From assembly GCA_009840385.1 (NCBI GenBank), contig VXNX01000013.1, forward strand, positions 634,222 through 698,221: 64,000 nt of DNA, given 5' to 3'. Position numbers and translations under genes: made by a program. Shown here one piece after another: positions 1-8,211 of the stretch; position 1 is the first letter of the stretch, and the number at the start of each line of letters is the position of its first letter. The DNA is from Candidatus Dadabacteria bacterium. Its GTDB lineage: Bacteria; Desulfobacterota_D; UBA1144; Nemesobacterales; Nemesobacteraceae. Under the pieces are notes generated by a model. That model was not told the origin of the DNA. It did not search any database and saw nothing but the letters and a program-made list of their open reading frames with translations.

Positions 1-583
1 GAAGTTCAAACACGTAGTCGGAGAAGCTCACTTCGGGGTGCTCGACCCAAATTCTCTCAAACACCCCCGAGGCCGCGTGAAACAGCCCCTGTCTTTCCTT
101 TATTTCGCCCAGGTTTTTAAGATGGACGGCTTTTTTCCACCTGCTGTCCGTTTTTCGGGCGAGCTGGGAGTATATTTTCTCCGCCTCCGCGTGGCGATCG
201 CTTTCAAGGTGGATTTTGGCGAGCTGCTCGTGCGCGTCATGGCCGACCGCCGAATTCGGGTGATGTTTCAGGATTTTAAGGAAAAGCGCTTCCGCTTTTT
301 CTTTCTGCCCGAGGCCGAGCGCCGCCTCCGCCTCGTAATAGAGCAGGTAATCCTCCATGAAGATGAGCTTGTCCCTTATCTCGGCCAGGATCCCGCGCAC
401 CTCCGCGTGCTGATCGTTTCGGGCGTGGCAGTGAAGCTTGAGAAACCGCGCCTCGAGGGTTTGCTCGGCGGAGAGCAGGGCTTTTTTGCAGTCGGCGTTG
501 CTGGCGCGCGCCGCATCCGCGGAGACGGCGACAAGAAGGAAAACAAAAAGAAAAACCCGCAGCGCGGTCTTTTTCGGCCCCAT
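1..583 (-). CDS. Secreted TPR-repeat protein, partial (possible soluble lytic transglycosylase N-terminus)
   Basis: The gene runs off the left edge, so 194 N-terminal residues are visible. They begin with a signal peptide (MGPKKTALRVF, hydrophobic core, cleavage near ADAARA), followed by helical repeats of TPR type with alternating small and aromatic residues from about residue 60 onward. The start ATG overlaps the stop of the upstream permease gene by one base (TAATG), so the two are translationally coupled. The helical repeat pattern after a signal peptide resembles the superhelical N-terminal part of Slt-type murein transglycosylases. The catalytic domain would lie outside the window, so that identity is inference. 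An alternative is a generic periplasmic TPR protein. Confidence 0.6.
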   Translation of the reverse strand, partial: MGPKKTALRVFLFVFLLVAVSADAARASNADCKKALLSAEQTLEARFLKLHCHARNDQHAEVRGILAEIRDKLIFMEDYLLYYEAEAALGLGQKEKAEALFLKILKHHPNSAVGHDAHEQLAKIHLESDRHAEAEKIYSQLARKTDSRWKKAVHLKNLGEIKERQGLFHAASGVFERIWVEHPEVSFSDYVFEL

Positions 584-1392
584 TACCTTGAGTTCTCCGA
601 AGCGAGGAGGTCCCTTATGCCTTCTCCGAAAAGATTGAAAGAAAGCGCCGTTACGAAAATCGCGAGGCTTGGGAACACTATCAGGTGAGGAAATGTCCTT
701 ATCCCCTGCCATCCGGTGCTCGCAAGCGTTCCCCAGCTTGCCTCGGGAGGGGATATGCCGAGGCCTAGAAAGCTAAGCGTGGATTCCGTTAGGATGGCGT
801 AGGGAACCGAAAACGTGACGGTGACTATCAGGGGACTGAGCGTGTTGGGAAGAATGTGCCTTATCAGAATGGTCCGGGGGGGTGCCCCGAGCGCCCTTGC
901 CGACTCAACGTACTCAAACGACTTTATCTGCAAAACGCTTCCCCTAACTATCCTCGCGACCCTCATCCACGACATAACCCCCAGGGATATGACGATGCCC
1001 GTTACCCCGGTTCCGATAACCAGCGTCAGCAGGACGATCAGCAAAAGATCGGGAACGGCGTAGAACACGTCCACCGTGCGCATTATGAGTTCGTCGATTT
1101 TTCCCCCCGCGTATCCCGAGACCGCTCCGAGCACCGTTCCTATGACGAGGGCCATGGCCGCGGTTCCAACGGCGACTGCGATCGATATCCTCGAGCCGTG
1201 GATGACCCTGCTCAGCAGGTCGCGCCCCTCCTGGTCCGTTCCCATGAGGTGCACCGAGTCGGGAGCGCGAAGGGCGTTCGAGAAATTCGTCTGGTCGTAC
1301 TCGTAGGGGGAGAGAGCGGGCGCGAAAATAGCTACCAGAATTATGAGGAGTATTATCGTTCCCGTGATCGCTATCTGGGTTTTTACGTACAT
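583..1392 (-). CDS. ABC transporter permease, DppC/OppC family
   Basis: A 269-residue inner-membrane permease of a peptide or nickel type ABC importer. An N-terminal transmembrane helix is followed by the periplasmic segment typical of DppC (MGTDQEGRDLLSR near residue 50), then five further helices. The EAA cytoplasmic loop that docks the ATPase is visible as SARALGAPPRTILIRHILPN around residue 160. Length matches the family (about 270-300). It lies 21 bases after queF and overlaps the next gene by one base, so it is probably co-transcribed leftward. The partner permease, ATPases and binding protein are not in the window, so the substrate cannot be named. Confidence 0.93.
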   Translation of the reverse strand: MYVKTQIAITGTIILLIILVAIFAPALSPYEYDQTNFSNALRAPDSVHLMGTDQEGRDLLSRVIHGSRISIAVAVGTAAMALVIGTVLGAVSGYAGGKIDELIMRTVDVFYAVPDLLLIVLLTLVIGTGVTGIVISLGVMSWMRVARIVRGSVLQIKSFEYVESARALGAPPRTILIRHILPNTLSPLIVTVTFSVPYAILTESTLSFLGLGISPPEASWGTLASTGWQGIRTFPHLIVFPSLAIFVTALSFNLFGEGIRDLLASENSR

Positions 1393-1413
1393 GCTGCCTG
1401 GGACCCCGGAAGT

Positions 1414-1773
1414 TCAGGTGTCCTTTCTGTGTGTGGCCCGGACGACCGTCTTTATTCCGCCGCGGACATTGAAGTCGCCCGTGACCTCGACCGACCTGGG
1501 ATCGCACACGGAAACAAAGTCATTTAGAATCCTGTTTGTCACGTGCTCGTGGAACTCGCCCGTGTTTCTGTAGGAGAACATGTAAAGCTTAAGGGACTTC
1601 AGCTCCACGCAGAGACGGTCGGGGACGTATTTTATGGTGATGGTCGCAAAGTCCGGCTGCCCCGTTTTCGGGCAAACGCAGGTGAACTCGGGACAGGATA
1701 TCTCGATTTCGTAATCCCTCTCCGGGTTTTTGTTCTCGAAAGTCTCGAGGATTTCCGGGTTCGGTTCGTCCAT
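1414..1773 (-). CDS. queF: NADPH-dependent 7-cyano-7-deazaguanine reductase QueF (short type I form)
   Basis: Reduces preQ0 to preQ1 in queuosine synthesis. The core motif CPKTGQPDF is present with the nucleophilic Cys34 and acid Asp41, followed by the substrate and cofactor segments [18 protein letters not shown] and GDFNVRGG. From ATG 1773 the protein is 119 residues, like the short Campylobacter-type QueF. A longer reading from TTG 1917 (167 residues) adds 48 residues without family similarity. It would place the start 5 bases from the 5' end of the divergent tRNA-Gln, leaving little room for a promoter, so I prefer 1773, although no strong Shine-Dalgarno precedes it. First gene of a leftward unit with the ABC permease. 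Confidence 0.9.
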   Translation of the reverse strand: MDEPNPEILETFENKNPERDYEIEISCPEFTCVCPKTGQPDFATITIKYVPDRLCVELKSLKLYMFSYRNTGEFHEHVTNRILNDFVSVCDPRSVEVTGDFNVRGGIKTVVRATHRKDT

Positions 1774-1922
1774 GGGGCAAAAACGCCGCGCGGCCTTCGC
1801 GCACGCCACCTCCGTCTCCGCATAATTTATCAGATGTAAGTCGGTAATCAACCCCGGGGGCGGGAGTTTTCCCCGGTTTGACACCTCGGGGTTTAGAGTA
1901 AATAATCTTTTCTCCAATGCTC

Positions 1923-1996
1923 TGGGGCATCGTATAACGGCAGTACAGCGGACTCTGGATCCGCTAGTCTAGGTTCGAATCCTAGTGCCCCAGCCA
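1923..1996 (+). tRNA. tRNA-Gln (anticodon CTG)
   Basis: A full cloverleaf can be drawn. The acceptor arms TGGGGCA and TGCCCCA pair, the discriminator is G, and CCA is genome-encoded at 1994-1996. The D arm is GTA/TAC. The anticodon stem GCGGA/TCCGC has the loop CTCTGGA, which puts CTG at 1955-1957. The T arm CTAGG/CCTAG has the loop TTCGAAT. It is read rightward and ends 88 bases before the mobile-mystery-type regulator gene. Confidence 0.97.
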
Positions 1997-2084
1997 ACTG
2001 TTTTTGATGATTTCCCCCTATCAAGCTTTACTTACAGCTTTTGTTCTGTTATTATTTTCTTGTTTACAGAATATAGGCTGTGAT

Positions 2085-2534
2085 ATGACCGATAAATTCA
2101 AGTATATCCAATTACGGACACTGGATGATCACCTCTCCAGAGTAAATGTTTGCGACCGTCCCTCTAGCGGTTGGATTCGTGCTGTCCGCACCTCGCTTGG
2201 CATGAGTGTCCGCCAGATGGCGGAACGTATGGGCATCGCGCAGCAGTCCGCCGCTCGTCTGGAAAAAAACGAGGCGGACGATGCCATTAAGTTAAAATCA
2301 CTCCGCAGAGCTGCCGAGGCACTAGGTTGCAGGCTCGTTTATGCTCTTGTTCCCAATGAAGGCAGCTTGGGGGGTATCGTACACAAGCAGGCGCTTAAAA
2401 AGGCCAGAGATATTGTCGCTCCTGTGGACCACAGCATGATGCTGGAAGGGCAGAATGTGGGCGATAGGCAGGAGAAAATCCTGCAGATTGCCGATGAACT
2501 GGCGCGGAATCCGGGCCCCAGGCTTTGGGATTAA
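2085..2534 (+). CDS. XRE-type HTH regulator, 'mobile mystery protein A' family
   Basis: A 149-residue cytoplasmic DNA-binding protein. The helix-turn-helix spans about residues 32-85 (GWIRAVRTSLGMSVRQMAERMG, then QQSAARLEK), followed by LKSLRRAAEALGCRLVYALVP. That C-terminal signature belongs to the 'mobile mystery protein A' family, usually found immediately before mobile mystery protein B, a Fic-domain protein, as a toxin-antitoxin-like pair. The Fic partner is absent here: a nitrilase on the opposite strand follows 34 bases after the stop. I chose ATG 2085 because the upstream extension to 2004 is a hydrophobic stretch that does not match the family. It sits just past tRNA-Gln, a common insertion target. 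DNA-binding function is secure; the orphan's role is unknown. Confidence 0.85.
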   Translation: MTDKFKYIQLRTLDDHLSRVNVCDRPSSGWIRAVRTSLGMSVRQMAERMGIAQQSAARLEKNEADDAIKLKSLRRAAEALGCRLVYALVPNEGSLGGIVHKQALKKARDIVAPVDHSMMLEGQNVGDRQEKILQIADELARNPGPRLWD

Positions 2535-2568
2535 ATGGCCAGCGGATAAAATATTGTCCCAGGCGAAG

Positions 2569-3474
2569 TCACTCCATTATCTCAAACCGGAATATGTCCG
2601 GCCTTGAGAAGTGCCCCACGGAGTCTATGACGGTCTTGGCCCTTATTATCTGGTCAAGCTCGATTTCGGCGTAGAGAATCTCCTCCTTTCCGTACACGGG
2701 ACCGGCTATGTACTGTCCCCTCGGGTTTATTATGCCGCTTCCCCCGGGGTAATCCCAGATCGTATGCTCTTTGAGGGGAAAGGAGTCGGGGATCATGTCC
2801 TCTTCAATGAAGCCCGCTGAGATTATGACGAACACCTGCCCCTCAAACGCGTACTGGCGGCTCGCGAAATCCATCGTGTCCTTAACGAACGAGTGTCCTC
2901 CCCAGAGCCCCACGTGCACCTGCTCTCCCTTGGTGAACATCGCATACTTCTCAAGGGTCATGTGATGCTCGTAGCAGAAAAGCCCCCCTATTTTTCCGAC
3001 TTCGGTGTCAAATACTCTCACGTCCTCGGCGGTTCCGTTGGCCCAGACGCATTTTTCGCTGTCAATCGACATGAGCTTTCTGTGCCTTCCGAGAAGGGAG
3101 CCGTCCTTGCCGAAGTAAAGTATGGTGTTGTAGAGGGTTCCCCCCTCCTTTTCGTTAACCCCTATTACGACGCACATCTTGGCCTTTCTTGCGGCATCGC
3201 CGATTCTTTTCGTATCTTCCCCCGGAACCTCGACCGAGTTTCTGTGAAGCTCGACGTGGGCGTCCATGGTGAGCTTTTTCTCGGCGCCGAACCCGAGATC
3301 CTTGGGCCAGTAGGGATAGGTGGGTATGAAAGCCTCGGGGAAAACCACCAGTTCCGCCCCGTTTCCCGCGGCCTCCTTTATTAGCCTGAGGACTTTATTG
3401 ACCGTGCCCTTTTTGTCGAGAAAAACGGGAGCGGCCTGCACCGCGGCCGCCGTAAAGGATTTTCCGTTGCTCAT
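2569..3474 (-). CDS. Carbon-nitrogen hydrolase, nitrilase / cyanide hydratase family
   Basis: A 301-residue cytosolic hydrolase with the complete nitrilase triad: Glu47 in FPEAFIP, Lys133 in GRHRKL and Cys167 in GGLFCYEHHM. The Glu-Lys-Cys spacing and the FPEAFIPTYPYW segment fit branch-1 (true nitrilase) enzymes, which turn nitriles into carboxylic acids and ammonia. The substrate cannot be read from sequence. On its strand a perfect TATAAT box lies at 3483-3488, only 8 bases before the ATG, with no Shine-Dalgarno, suggesting a leaderless or nearly leaderless message. It is divergent from the SDR gene at 3541. A second, longer nitrilase is at 58296-59417. Confidence 0.93.
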   Translation of the reverse strand: MSNGKSFTAAAVQAAPVFLDKKGTVNKVLRLIKEAAGNGAELVVFPEAFIPTYPYWPKDLGFGAEKKLTMDAHVELHRNSVEVPGEDTKRIGDAARKAKMCVVIGVNEKEGGTLYNTILYFGKDGSLLGRHRKLMSIDSEKCVWANGTAEDVRVFDTEVGKIGGLFCYEHHMTLEKYAMFTKGEQVHVGLWGGHSFVKDTMDFASRQYAFEGQVFVIISAGFIEEDMIPDSFPLKEHTIWDYPGGSGIINPRGQYIAGPVYGKEEILYAEIELDQIIRAKTVIDSVGHFSRPDIFRFEIME

Positions 3475-3482
3475 AATGAGTT

Positions 3483-3488
3483 ATTATA
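3483..3488 (-). promoter_or_regulatory. TATAAT -10 box immediately upstream of the nitrilase gene
   Basis: A perfect TATAAT on the minus strand, separated by 8 bases from the nitrilase ATG. Transcription starting about 7 bases downstream would begin at or next to the start codon. The -35 region at about 3506-3511 (CTGCTT) is weak. Confidence 0.55.
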
Positions 3489-3540
3489 TAATGAAAGTTA
3501 AAAAAAAGCAGGGTTTTAACCCGAAGCAAGGGGGATAAAA

Positions 3541-4305
3541 ATGGGAAGACTTACCGGAAAAACCGCGCTCATAACGGGCGGGGGAGAAGGAATAGGAAAA
3601 GCGACGGCGCTTCTGTTCTCAGAAGAGGGCGCCAACGTGGGCATAATGTCCAGAACGGCGGAGAGGCTGGATGAAGTGGTAGCCGAGAACCCGGGTCCCG
3701 GGGAGATAAGGGCATATCCGGGGGATGTTTCAAAGGAAGAAGACGTAAAGAGAGTGGTCGAGGCCTTCTACGAAGATTTCGGAAAGGTCGACATACTGTT
3801 TAACAACGCCGGAATTCTGGAGGGCGGCACGGTGGTAACTACCTCTAACGAGGTTTGGGACCGGACGATCGACATAAACGTGAAGGGGGTCTTTCTCGTA
3901 AGCAAGTATGTCGTTCCGCTGATGGCTGAGCACGGCGGGGGCTCAATAATCAACAATTCAAGCGTGCTCGGCATCGTGGGCATGGAGGGCTGCGTGGCGT
4001 ACAATGCCTCCAAGGGTGCCGTGAGGCAGATAACGAGGAGCATGGCCCTTGATCACGCAAAGGACAACATAAGGACAAACTCCGTCTGCCCCGGCTACAT
4101 AAAGACCAAGATGGACCCCGAGTTCATGGGGAACCCCCCGGACGCCGAGGAGCAGCTTGACGCGATAGCGGCCGACATGATTCCCCTTGTGAGAAGGGCC
4201 GAGGCCGAGGAGGTGGCCCACTCGGTGCTCTACCTGGCTTCTGACGAGGCGCGGTACGTAACGGGTTCCGATCTGGTGATAGACGGGGGCTGGACCACGC
4301 TTTAG
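3541..4305 (+). CDS. Short-chain dehydrogenase/reductase (SDR)
   Basis: A 254-residue classical SDR oxidoreductase. The Rossmann glycine motif TGGGEGIG is at residues 12-19, NNAG at 88-91, catalytic Ser at 140/141, and YNASK supplies Tyr154 and Lys158. The C-terminal VTGSDLVIDGGW closes the fold. It acts on an alcohol or ketone with NAD(P)H; Arg38 after the second strand is compatible with NADP use, but this is inference. The start has a GGGGG Shine-Dalgarno 6 bases upstream. It is divergent from the nitrilase and 61 bases ahead of a nitroreductase-family gene, likely one transcript with it. Confidence 0.93.
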   Translation: MGRLTGKTALITGGGEGIGKATALLFSEEGANVGIMSRTAERLDEVVAENPGPGEIRAYPGDVSKEEDVKRVVEAFYEDFGKVDILFNNAGILEGGTVVTTSNEVWDRTIDINVKGVFLVSKYVVPLMAEHGGGSIINNSSVLGIVGMEGCVAYNASKGAVRQITRSMALDHAKDNIRTNSVCPGYIKTKMDPEFMGNPPDAEEQLDAIAADMIPLVRRAEAEEVAHSVLYLASDEARYVTGSDLVIDGGWTTL

Positions 4306-4366
4306 GCGCGGTCCTGCCGGCAGAAAAACTTGAGAAAACAAGCTAGAGATAGAGGAGGAATTTCAC

Positions 4367-5248
4367 ATGGAAGTTTTTGAAGCAATGGGCACGAGGAGAA
4401 GCTTTCGGTTCTACAAGCCCTGGAAAGAGGTCGAGGACTGGAAAATACAGAAGATGCTCCAGGCGGCGCGGTACTGCTCCTGCCAGGGCAACTGCAACTC
4501 GACCGAGGCGATAGTTATAGACAAGAGGACCTATCCCCCGGAGAAATTCGAGAAGATAGTGGAGTGCGGATCCGCGTTTAACGAGATTCATTTGCGCCAG
4601 GCCCCGATTATCGTGGCGTGGCTCATAAACCTGGACGCCTGGTACAAGGAGCTCATACAGACCTTCCAGGTGCTGTTTCCCGCAAGGGCCATAACCGCGG
4701 CTCACGGCTGGACCTACAAGATACTGACCGAGAGCACCTATCCGAGGCTTATGAGTTTTCCAAAGGACAGGGCGGAGGATCTCCTGAGGGTCGAGGCGGG
4801 CCAGGCGATAGCAAACGCCATGCTCGCGGCCACCGACATGGGCCTTGGGTGCTGCCTTATCGCCACGGGAAGAAAGCCGGCCGAGTTCCCGAAAGTTCTC
4901 GGGACTCCCGAGAATATAGTTCCGATCTGGCTCATGACGGTGGGATACGCGGCCGAGGACCCCGGGCAGAGGCCGAGAAAGAGGTTCGACAGGCTTTATC
5001 ACTCAAATGAGTACGGAACTCCGCTTGCCGAGGATCAGAGCGTGCGCAAGGAGCTTGAGAAGGAGAAACTGATACAGCCCATGGATCCGCTTCCTGGAAG
5101 GGAGGAGGAGTTGAGGCACATATGCAGGATGTTCGGTTTCACAGAAGACATGTGCGACATGCCGAAGGAGAGGGTTCTCGAGATGTACGAGGAGGACTCT
5201 CCCTATTACGGAGAGCTTCCCCCTGGCCTTGAAGAAAGGGGAGTCTGA
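4367..5248 (+). CDS. Nitroreductase-family flavoprotein
   Basis: A 293-residue FMN-dependent oxidoreductase-like protein. The N-terminal MGTRRSFRFYKP is the flavin-phosphate-binding RRS motif of the family. AGQAIANAMLAATDMGLGCCLIATG at about residues 144-168 is the characteristic second helix and isoalloxazine-contacting segment. The C-terminal 70 residues (after YGTPLAEDQ) are rich in charged residues and longer than in typical 200-residue nitroreductases. Two cysteine-containing stretches (CSCQGNC near residue 42, and ICRMFGFTEDMCDM) are unusual. The start is supported by a GAGGAGG Shine-Dalgarno. It follows the SDR gene by 61 bases. Substrate unknown. Confidence 0.88.
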   Translation: MEVFEAMGTRRSFRFYKPWKEVEDWKIQKMLQAARYCSCQGNCNSTEAIVIDKRTYPPEKFEKIVECGSAFNEIHLRQAPIIVAWLINLDAWYKELIQTFQVLFPARAITAAHGWTYKILTESTYPRLMSFPKDRAEDLLRVEAGQAIANAMLAATDMGLGCCLIATGRKPAEFPKVLGTPENIVPIWLMTVGYAAEDPGQRPRKRFDRLYHSNEYGTPLAEDQSVRKELEKEKLIQPMDPLPGREEELRHICRMFGFTEDMCDMPKERVLEMYEEDSPYYGELPPGLEERGV

Positions 5249-5328
5249 AAAAACGTATATATAATAAGGAAAAGGGGCGCGGCCGTCTGTGGGATGTCTC
5301 CGCGGAAGCCGCACCTTTTTTCCCGGCC

Positions 5329-5706
5329 CTACTTCTTATACTCGCACTTGCAGAGATTCTGCCTTATGTATGCCACCACGTTTTCTATGTCTTCGGGACT
5401 CACCACCCCGCCCCAGGGAGGCATGGCCGGGGACTTGCCTACAGCCATCCCGCCGTTTGTTATCACGTTAACCAGATACTCGTCCGTGTAGGTTTCAAGC
5501 AGCGTCGCGCTCGAGAGGTCTCTCGGTTTGGGATCAAGCGCCGCCGCGCCGACTCCGTCGCCGAGCCCCGTGGGGCCGTGGCAGAGAGCGCAGTAGGTGT
5601 CGTAGACTTCCTGACCTTTCGCGCTGTCAGCCGCTTGTGAGGGCCCTGCAGCGAGAAAAAGCGCGCACGAAAAAACAAGGGTTGCCAGTAGAATTCCGTT
5701 TTTCAT
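5329..5706 (-). CDS. Periplasmic monohaem cytochrome c (class I)
   Basis: A 125-residue protein with a signal peptide ending near SQA|AD. The haem attachment motif CALCH covers Cys39, Cys42 and His43, and a likely axial Met95 lies in PAMPPWGG. The C-terminal helix is PEDIENVVAYIRQNL. This is the small electron-carrier architecture that shuttles electrons in the periplasm. Two extra cysteines at the extreme C-terminus (CKC) have no obvious haem role. The 5' untranslated region contains a perfect hairpin (5741-5758). The gene is divergent from the Rdx gene and convergent with the nitroreductase gene. Confidence 0.93.
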   Translation of the reverse strand: MKNGILLATLVFSCALFLAAGPSQAADSAKGQEVYDTYCALCHGPTGLGDGVGAAALDPKPRDLSSATLLETYTDEYLVNVITNGGMAVGKSPAMPPWGGVVSPEDIENVVAYIRQNLCKCEYKK

Positions 5707-5740
5707 TTTCTTTGGTCTCTCTCCGGGAAAAAGTCTGATT

Positions 5741-5758
5741 CGGGGAAAAGCTTCCCCG
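5741..5758 (-). other. Perfect hairpin in the cytochrome c leader
   Basis: CGGGGAA and TTCCCCG flank a four-base AAGC loop: a 7-bp perfect stem, 35 bases upstream of the cytochrome c start. It is not followed by a T-run on the minus strand, so it is not a terminator. Possibly an mRNA-stabilising or regulatory hairpin. Confidence 0.35.
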
Positions 5759-5762
5759 GCCT

Positions 5763-5791
5763 TTGAATATATCCTCTTTGCCTTTTATAAT
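5763..5791 (+). promoter_or_regulatory. Sigma-70-type promoter for the Rdx gene
   Basis: TTGAAT at 5763-5768 and a perfect TATAAT at 5786-5791 are separated by 17 bases. The predicted start of transcription is at about 5797-5799, which coincides with an in-frame GTG at 5798. Confidence 0.65.
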
Positions 5792-5845
5792 CAAACTGTG
5801 GAGGCGGCTTTGCGTGAGCGCCTCGGGACAGGAGATAAAGGCGAA

Positions 5846-6112
5846 ATGGTGGAGATAAAGTACTGCGTGCGCTGCGGCTGGCTTCCGCGTTCCGCGTGGA
5901 TGGCGCAGGAGCTTCTGGGCACCTTCGGGGAAGCCCTGGGAGGGGTGTCGCTCGTTCCCTCAAGCGGCGGGATCTTCGAGGTGCGCGCGGGCGGGGAGCT
6001 TGTGTGGTCGCGAAAGGAGACGGGAAGATTCCCGGAGATAAAGGAGCTTAAGCGCGCGGTGCGCGACGCGGTGTGTCCCGGCATGGACTTGGGGCACACG
6101 GATTCGGTCTGA
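5846..6112 (+). CDS. Rdx family protein (SelW/SelT-like thioredoxin fold)
   Basis: An 88-residue small redox-like protein. The N-terminal strand VEIKYCVRCGWLPRSAWMAQELL carries the CxxC motif (Cys8 and Cys11) where animal SelW has CxxU, then the conserved GIFEV and LVWSRKE...GRFPEIKELK segments. The family is thought to be thiol-redox active; the partner is unknown. The ATG at 5846 follows an AAAGG Shine-Dalgarno and matches the usual start. A GTG at 5798, at the predicted transcription start, would add 16 residues and cannot be excluded. It is followed by leuA after about 95 bases. Confidence 0.85.
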   Translation: MVEIKYCVRCGWLPRSAWMAQELLGTFGEALGGVSLVPSSGGIFEVRAGGELVWSRKETGRFPEIKELKRAVRDAVCPGMDLGHTDSV

Positions 6113-6208
6113 GGACCGGGCTCGCGCCCCGCGAAATTGTTTTTGACAAGAGCGTGCGGCGCGTGTAAATACCTGCCTTTACGGCTAGAGCAGAGAGAAG
6201 GTTTGGGA

Positions 6209-7759
6209 ATGTCAAACAACAACTACATACATATATTCGACACCACGCTTCGCGACGGGGAGCAGGCCCCGGGCTGCAGCATGACCTCAGGGGAGAAACT
6301 GCGGGTCGCATATCAGCTCGAGCGCCTGGGCGTCGACATAATAGAGGCGGGGTTTCCCATATCCTCTGAAGAGGACTTCCAGTCAGTCAAGAAAATAGCG
6401 CAGAGGATAAAGGGCTGCCAGATAGCCGGGCTCTGCAGGGCCAACCTGAAGGACATAGACCGCGGCTGGGAAGCCGTGCAGCATTCAGAGAGCCCGAGGA
6501 TACACACCTTCATCGCCACATCCGAAATACATCTTAAGTACAAATTGAGAAAAACGAGGGATCAGGTCCTTGAGATGATAAGCGGTGCCGTAAAGCACGC
6601 GCGAAACTACACGGACAACGTCGAGTTCTCCTGCGAGGACGCGACGCGCACCGATATCGACTATCTCTGCACCGCGGTCGACGTCGCCGTCCGCTCGGGA
6701 GCCACGACGATTAACATTCCCGACACGGTCGGGTACACGATCCCCGAGGAGTTCGCTTACATAATCCACACGCTCGTTAAAAACGTCCCGAACCTCGACG
6801 ACGTGATCCTCAGCGTCCACTGCCACAACGACCTCGGACTCGCCGTCGCGAATTCCCACGCGGCCATAAGCGAGGGGGCAAGGCAGGTGGAATGCACGAT
6901 TAACGGCCTCGGTGAGAGGGCCGGCAACGCATCGCTTGAGGAAATAGTGATGGGCCTGAGCGTAAGAAGCGACAAGAAACCCTACACTTTCGGGATAAAC
7001 ACCACGCAGATATATCCCACCAGCAGACTCGTTTCCCAGGTTACCGGGGTCAACGTTCAGCCCAACAAGGCGATTGTGGGAGCGAACGCGTTTGCCCACG
7101 AGGCGGGAATTCACCAGGACGGGGTGCTTAAGGAGAGCATAACCTACGAGATAATGACCCCGCAGGAGGTAGGGATTCCCTCTAACCAGATAGTGCTCGG
7201 CAAGCACTCGGGACGCCACGCGTTTCGGGATCGCCTCGAGGAGTACGGCTACGTTTTGGAGCAGGAAGCCTTTGAGAACGCGTTTACGAAGTTCAAGGCC
7301 CTTGCCGACAAGAAGAAATACGTTTTCGACGAGGACATAGAGGCCCTTATAAACCAGGAGTTCCTGCGATCCTCTGATTATTACGAGTTCACGGCCGCGA
7401 GCTACTCGGGCGGAACGGACACGTCGCCCGAGGCGAGCGTCACGATCATGGCGGGCGGGGAGGAGATCTCGGTTTCCGAGACGGGCTCGGGGCCCGTCGA
7501 CGCTATTTTCAAGGCGGTTAAGAAGGCGACGGGGCTTGACCCGAGGCTTGAGAGTTTTTCGGTTTCCTCGATAACCGGCGGAACCGACGCGCAGGGAGAG
7601 GTCACGGTCAGGATATGGGATGAGGGAGTGATATCCCAGGGGCAGGGGGTCGATACGGATATTTCAGTTGCGAGCGCGAAGGCTTTTGTTAGCGCGCTTA
7701 ACAGGCTTCGCTGGAGAAAGGAGCATCCGCGCAGGGGCTCCGAGCTTAAGGGAATTTAA
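6209..7759 (+). CDS. leuA: 2-isopropylmalate synthase
   Basis: First committed enzyme of leucine synthesis: acetyl-CoA plus 2-oxoisovalerate gives 2-isopropylmalate. This 516-residue form has the TIM-barrel motif [13 protein letters not shown] at the start, the metal-binding [13 protein letters not shown], and the GNASLEE region. GLGERAGNA and HEAGIHQDG follow, then a C-terminal leucine-binding regulatory domain (about residues 390-500). Length fits bacterial LeuA of type 1. ATG 6209 is preceded by AGAGAAGG; the upstream in-frame ATG at 6137 would add 24 residues lacking family similarity. No other leu genes are nearby. Confidence 0.97.
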   Translation: MSNNNYIHIFDTTLRDGEQAPGCSMTSGEKLRVAYQLERLGVDIIEAGFPISSEEDFQSVKKIAQRIKGCQIAGLCRANLKDIDRGWEAVQHSESPRIHTFIATSEIHLKYKLRKTRDQVLEMISGAVKHARNYTDNVEFSCEDATRTDIDYLCTAVDVAVRSGATTINIPDTVGYTIPEEFAYIIHTLVKNVPNLDDVILSVHCHNDLGLAVANSHAAISEGARQVECTINGLGERAGNASLEEIVMGLSVRSDKKPYTFGINTTQIYPTSRLVSQVTGVNVQPNKAIVGANAFAHEAGIHQDGVLKESITYEIMTPQEVGIPSNQIVLGKHSGRHAFRDRLEEYGYVLEQEAFENAFTKFKALADKKKYVFDEDIEALINQEFLRSSDYYEFTAASYSGGTDTSPEASVTIMAGGEEISVSETGSGPVDAIFKAVKKATGLDPRLESFSVSSITGGTDAQGEVTVRIWDEGVISQGQGVDTDISVASAKAFVSALNRLRWRKEHPRRGSELKGI

Positions 7760-8211
7760 CGTGGTTCTGACCGTTCGGTTTTCCGGGGAACGGCTGACCG
7801 GATGTTCCTGAAATGCGGCTTGCGGACCGAAGTTCCGGTTCGGCTTTTGGGATGTGCTGGGGCGGGGGCAAAACGGAGGTACGGCGGCACTTGATTTGCC
7901 GGTGAATATCGGTTTTTATTGAATTAAGTTGAATTTCGATTTTATTAGTGTTATTGTTTGAGTTAGACGGAAGGTAGCTTGAAGTGAAAGAAATCAAGAA
8001 TGGATTCAAGAAAGCGGTGGGTCTGGGATTCTTTATCTCTAAAAACCGCTTGACATTCTGTCCGGTGTCAGAGTAAGATAATGATTGAAAAAAAGCGGGC
8101 GGTTGTATCGGTTTGCGTTCAACAAACCATTGTTTAGAGGCTGATGCCTCTTCTCGGTATTGTCGCCTTAGAATTATGGAAACAAAATTATTTTCAAGGA
8201 GGAGGTTTTAA
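7760..8211. other. Intergenic region with RTX-gene promoter and structured leader
   Basis: I see no credible gene in these 452 bases. The first 280 bases are AT-rich and lack clear signals. The right third holds the promoter at 8050-8079 and a leader of about 125 bases with two small hairpins: GGTTTG/CAAACC at 8110-8128, and AGAGGC/GCCTCT at 8136-8151. The leader ends in a strong AAGGAGGAGG Shine-Dalgarno. Confidence 0.6.
8050..8079 (+). promoter_or_regulatory. Promoter of the RTX lipoprotein gene
   Basis: A perfect TTGACA at 8050-8055 and TAAGAT at 8074-8079 are separated by 18 bases. Predicted transcription start is near 8086, about 125 bases before the ATG. Confidence 0.6.

Noticed and set aside
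38-688. Rightward 216-codon frame at the left edge
   Set aside because: It is antisense to a leftward signal-peptide TPR protein whose start couples to the permease stop; the rightward product is low in plausibility.
1774-1917. N-terminal extension of QueF from TTG 1917
   Set aside because: No family similarity; the start would lie 5 bases from the divergent tRNA, leaving little room for a promoter.
5798-5845. Leaderless GTG start of the Rdx gene
   Set aside because: Promoter position fits, but the family start and an AAAGG site favour ATG 5846; kept only as an alternative.
7746-8009. Leftward 87-codon frame between leuA and the RTX gene
   Set aside because: Overlaps the leuA 3' end, no ribosome site, Asn/Ser-rich low-complexity product.
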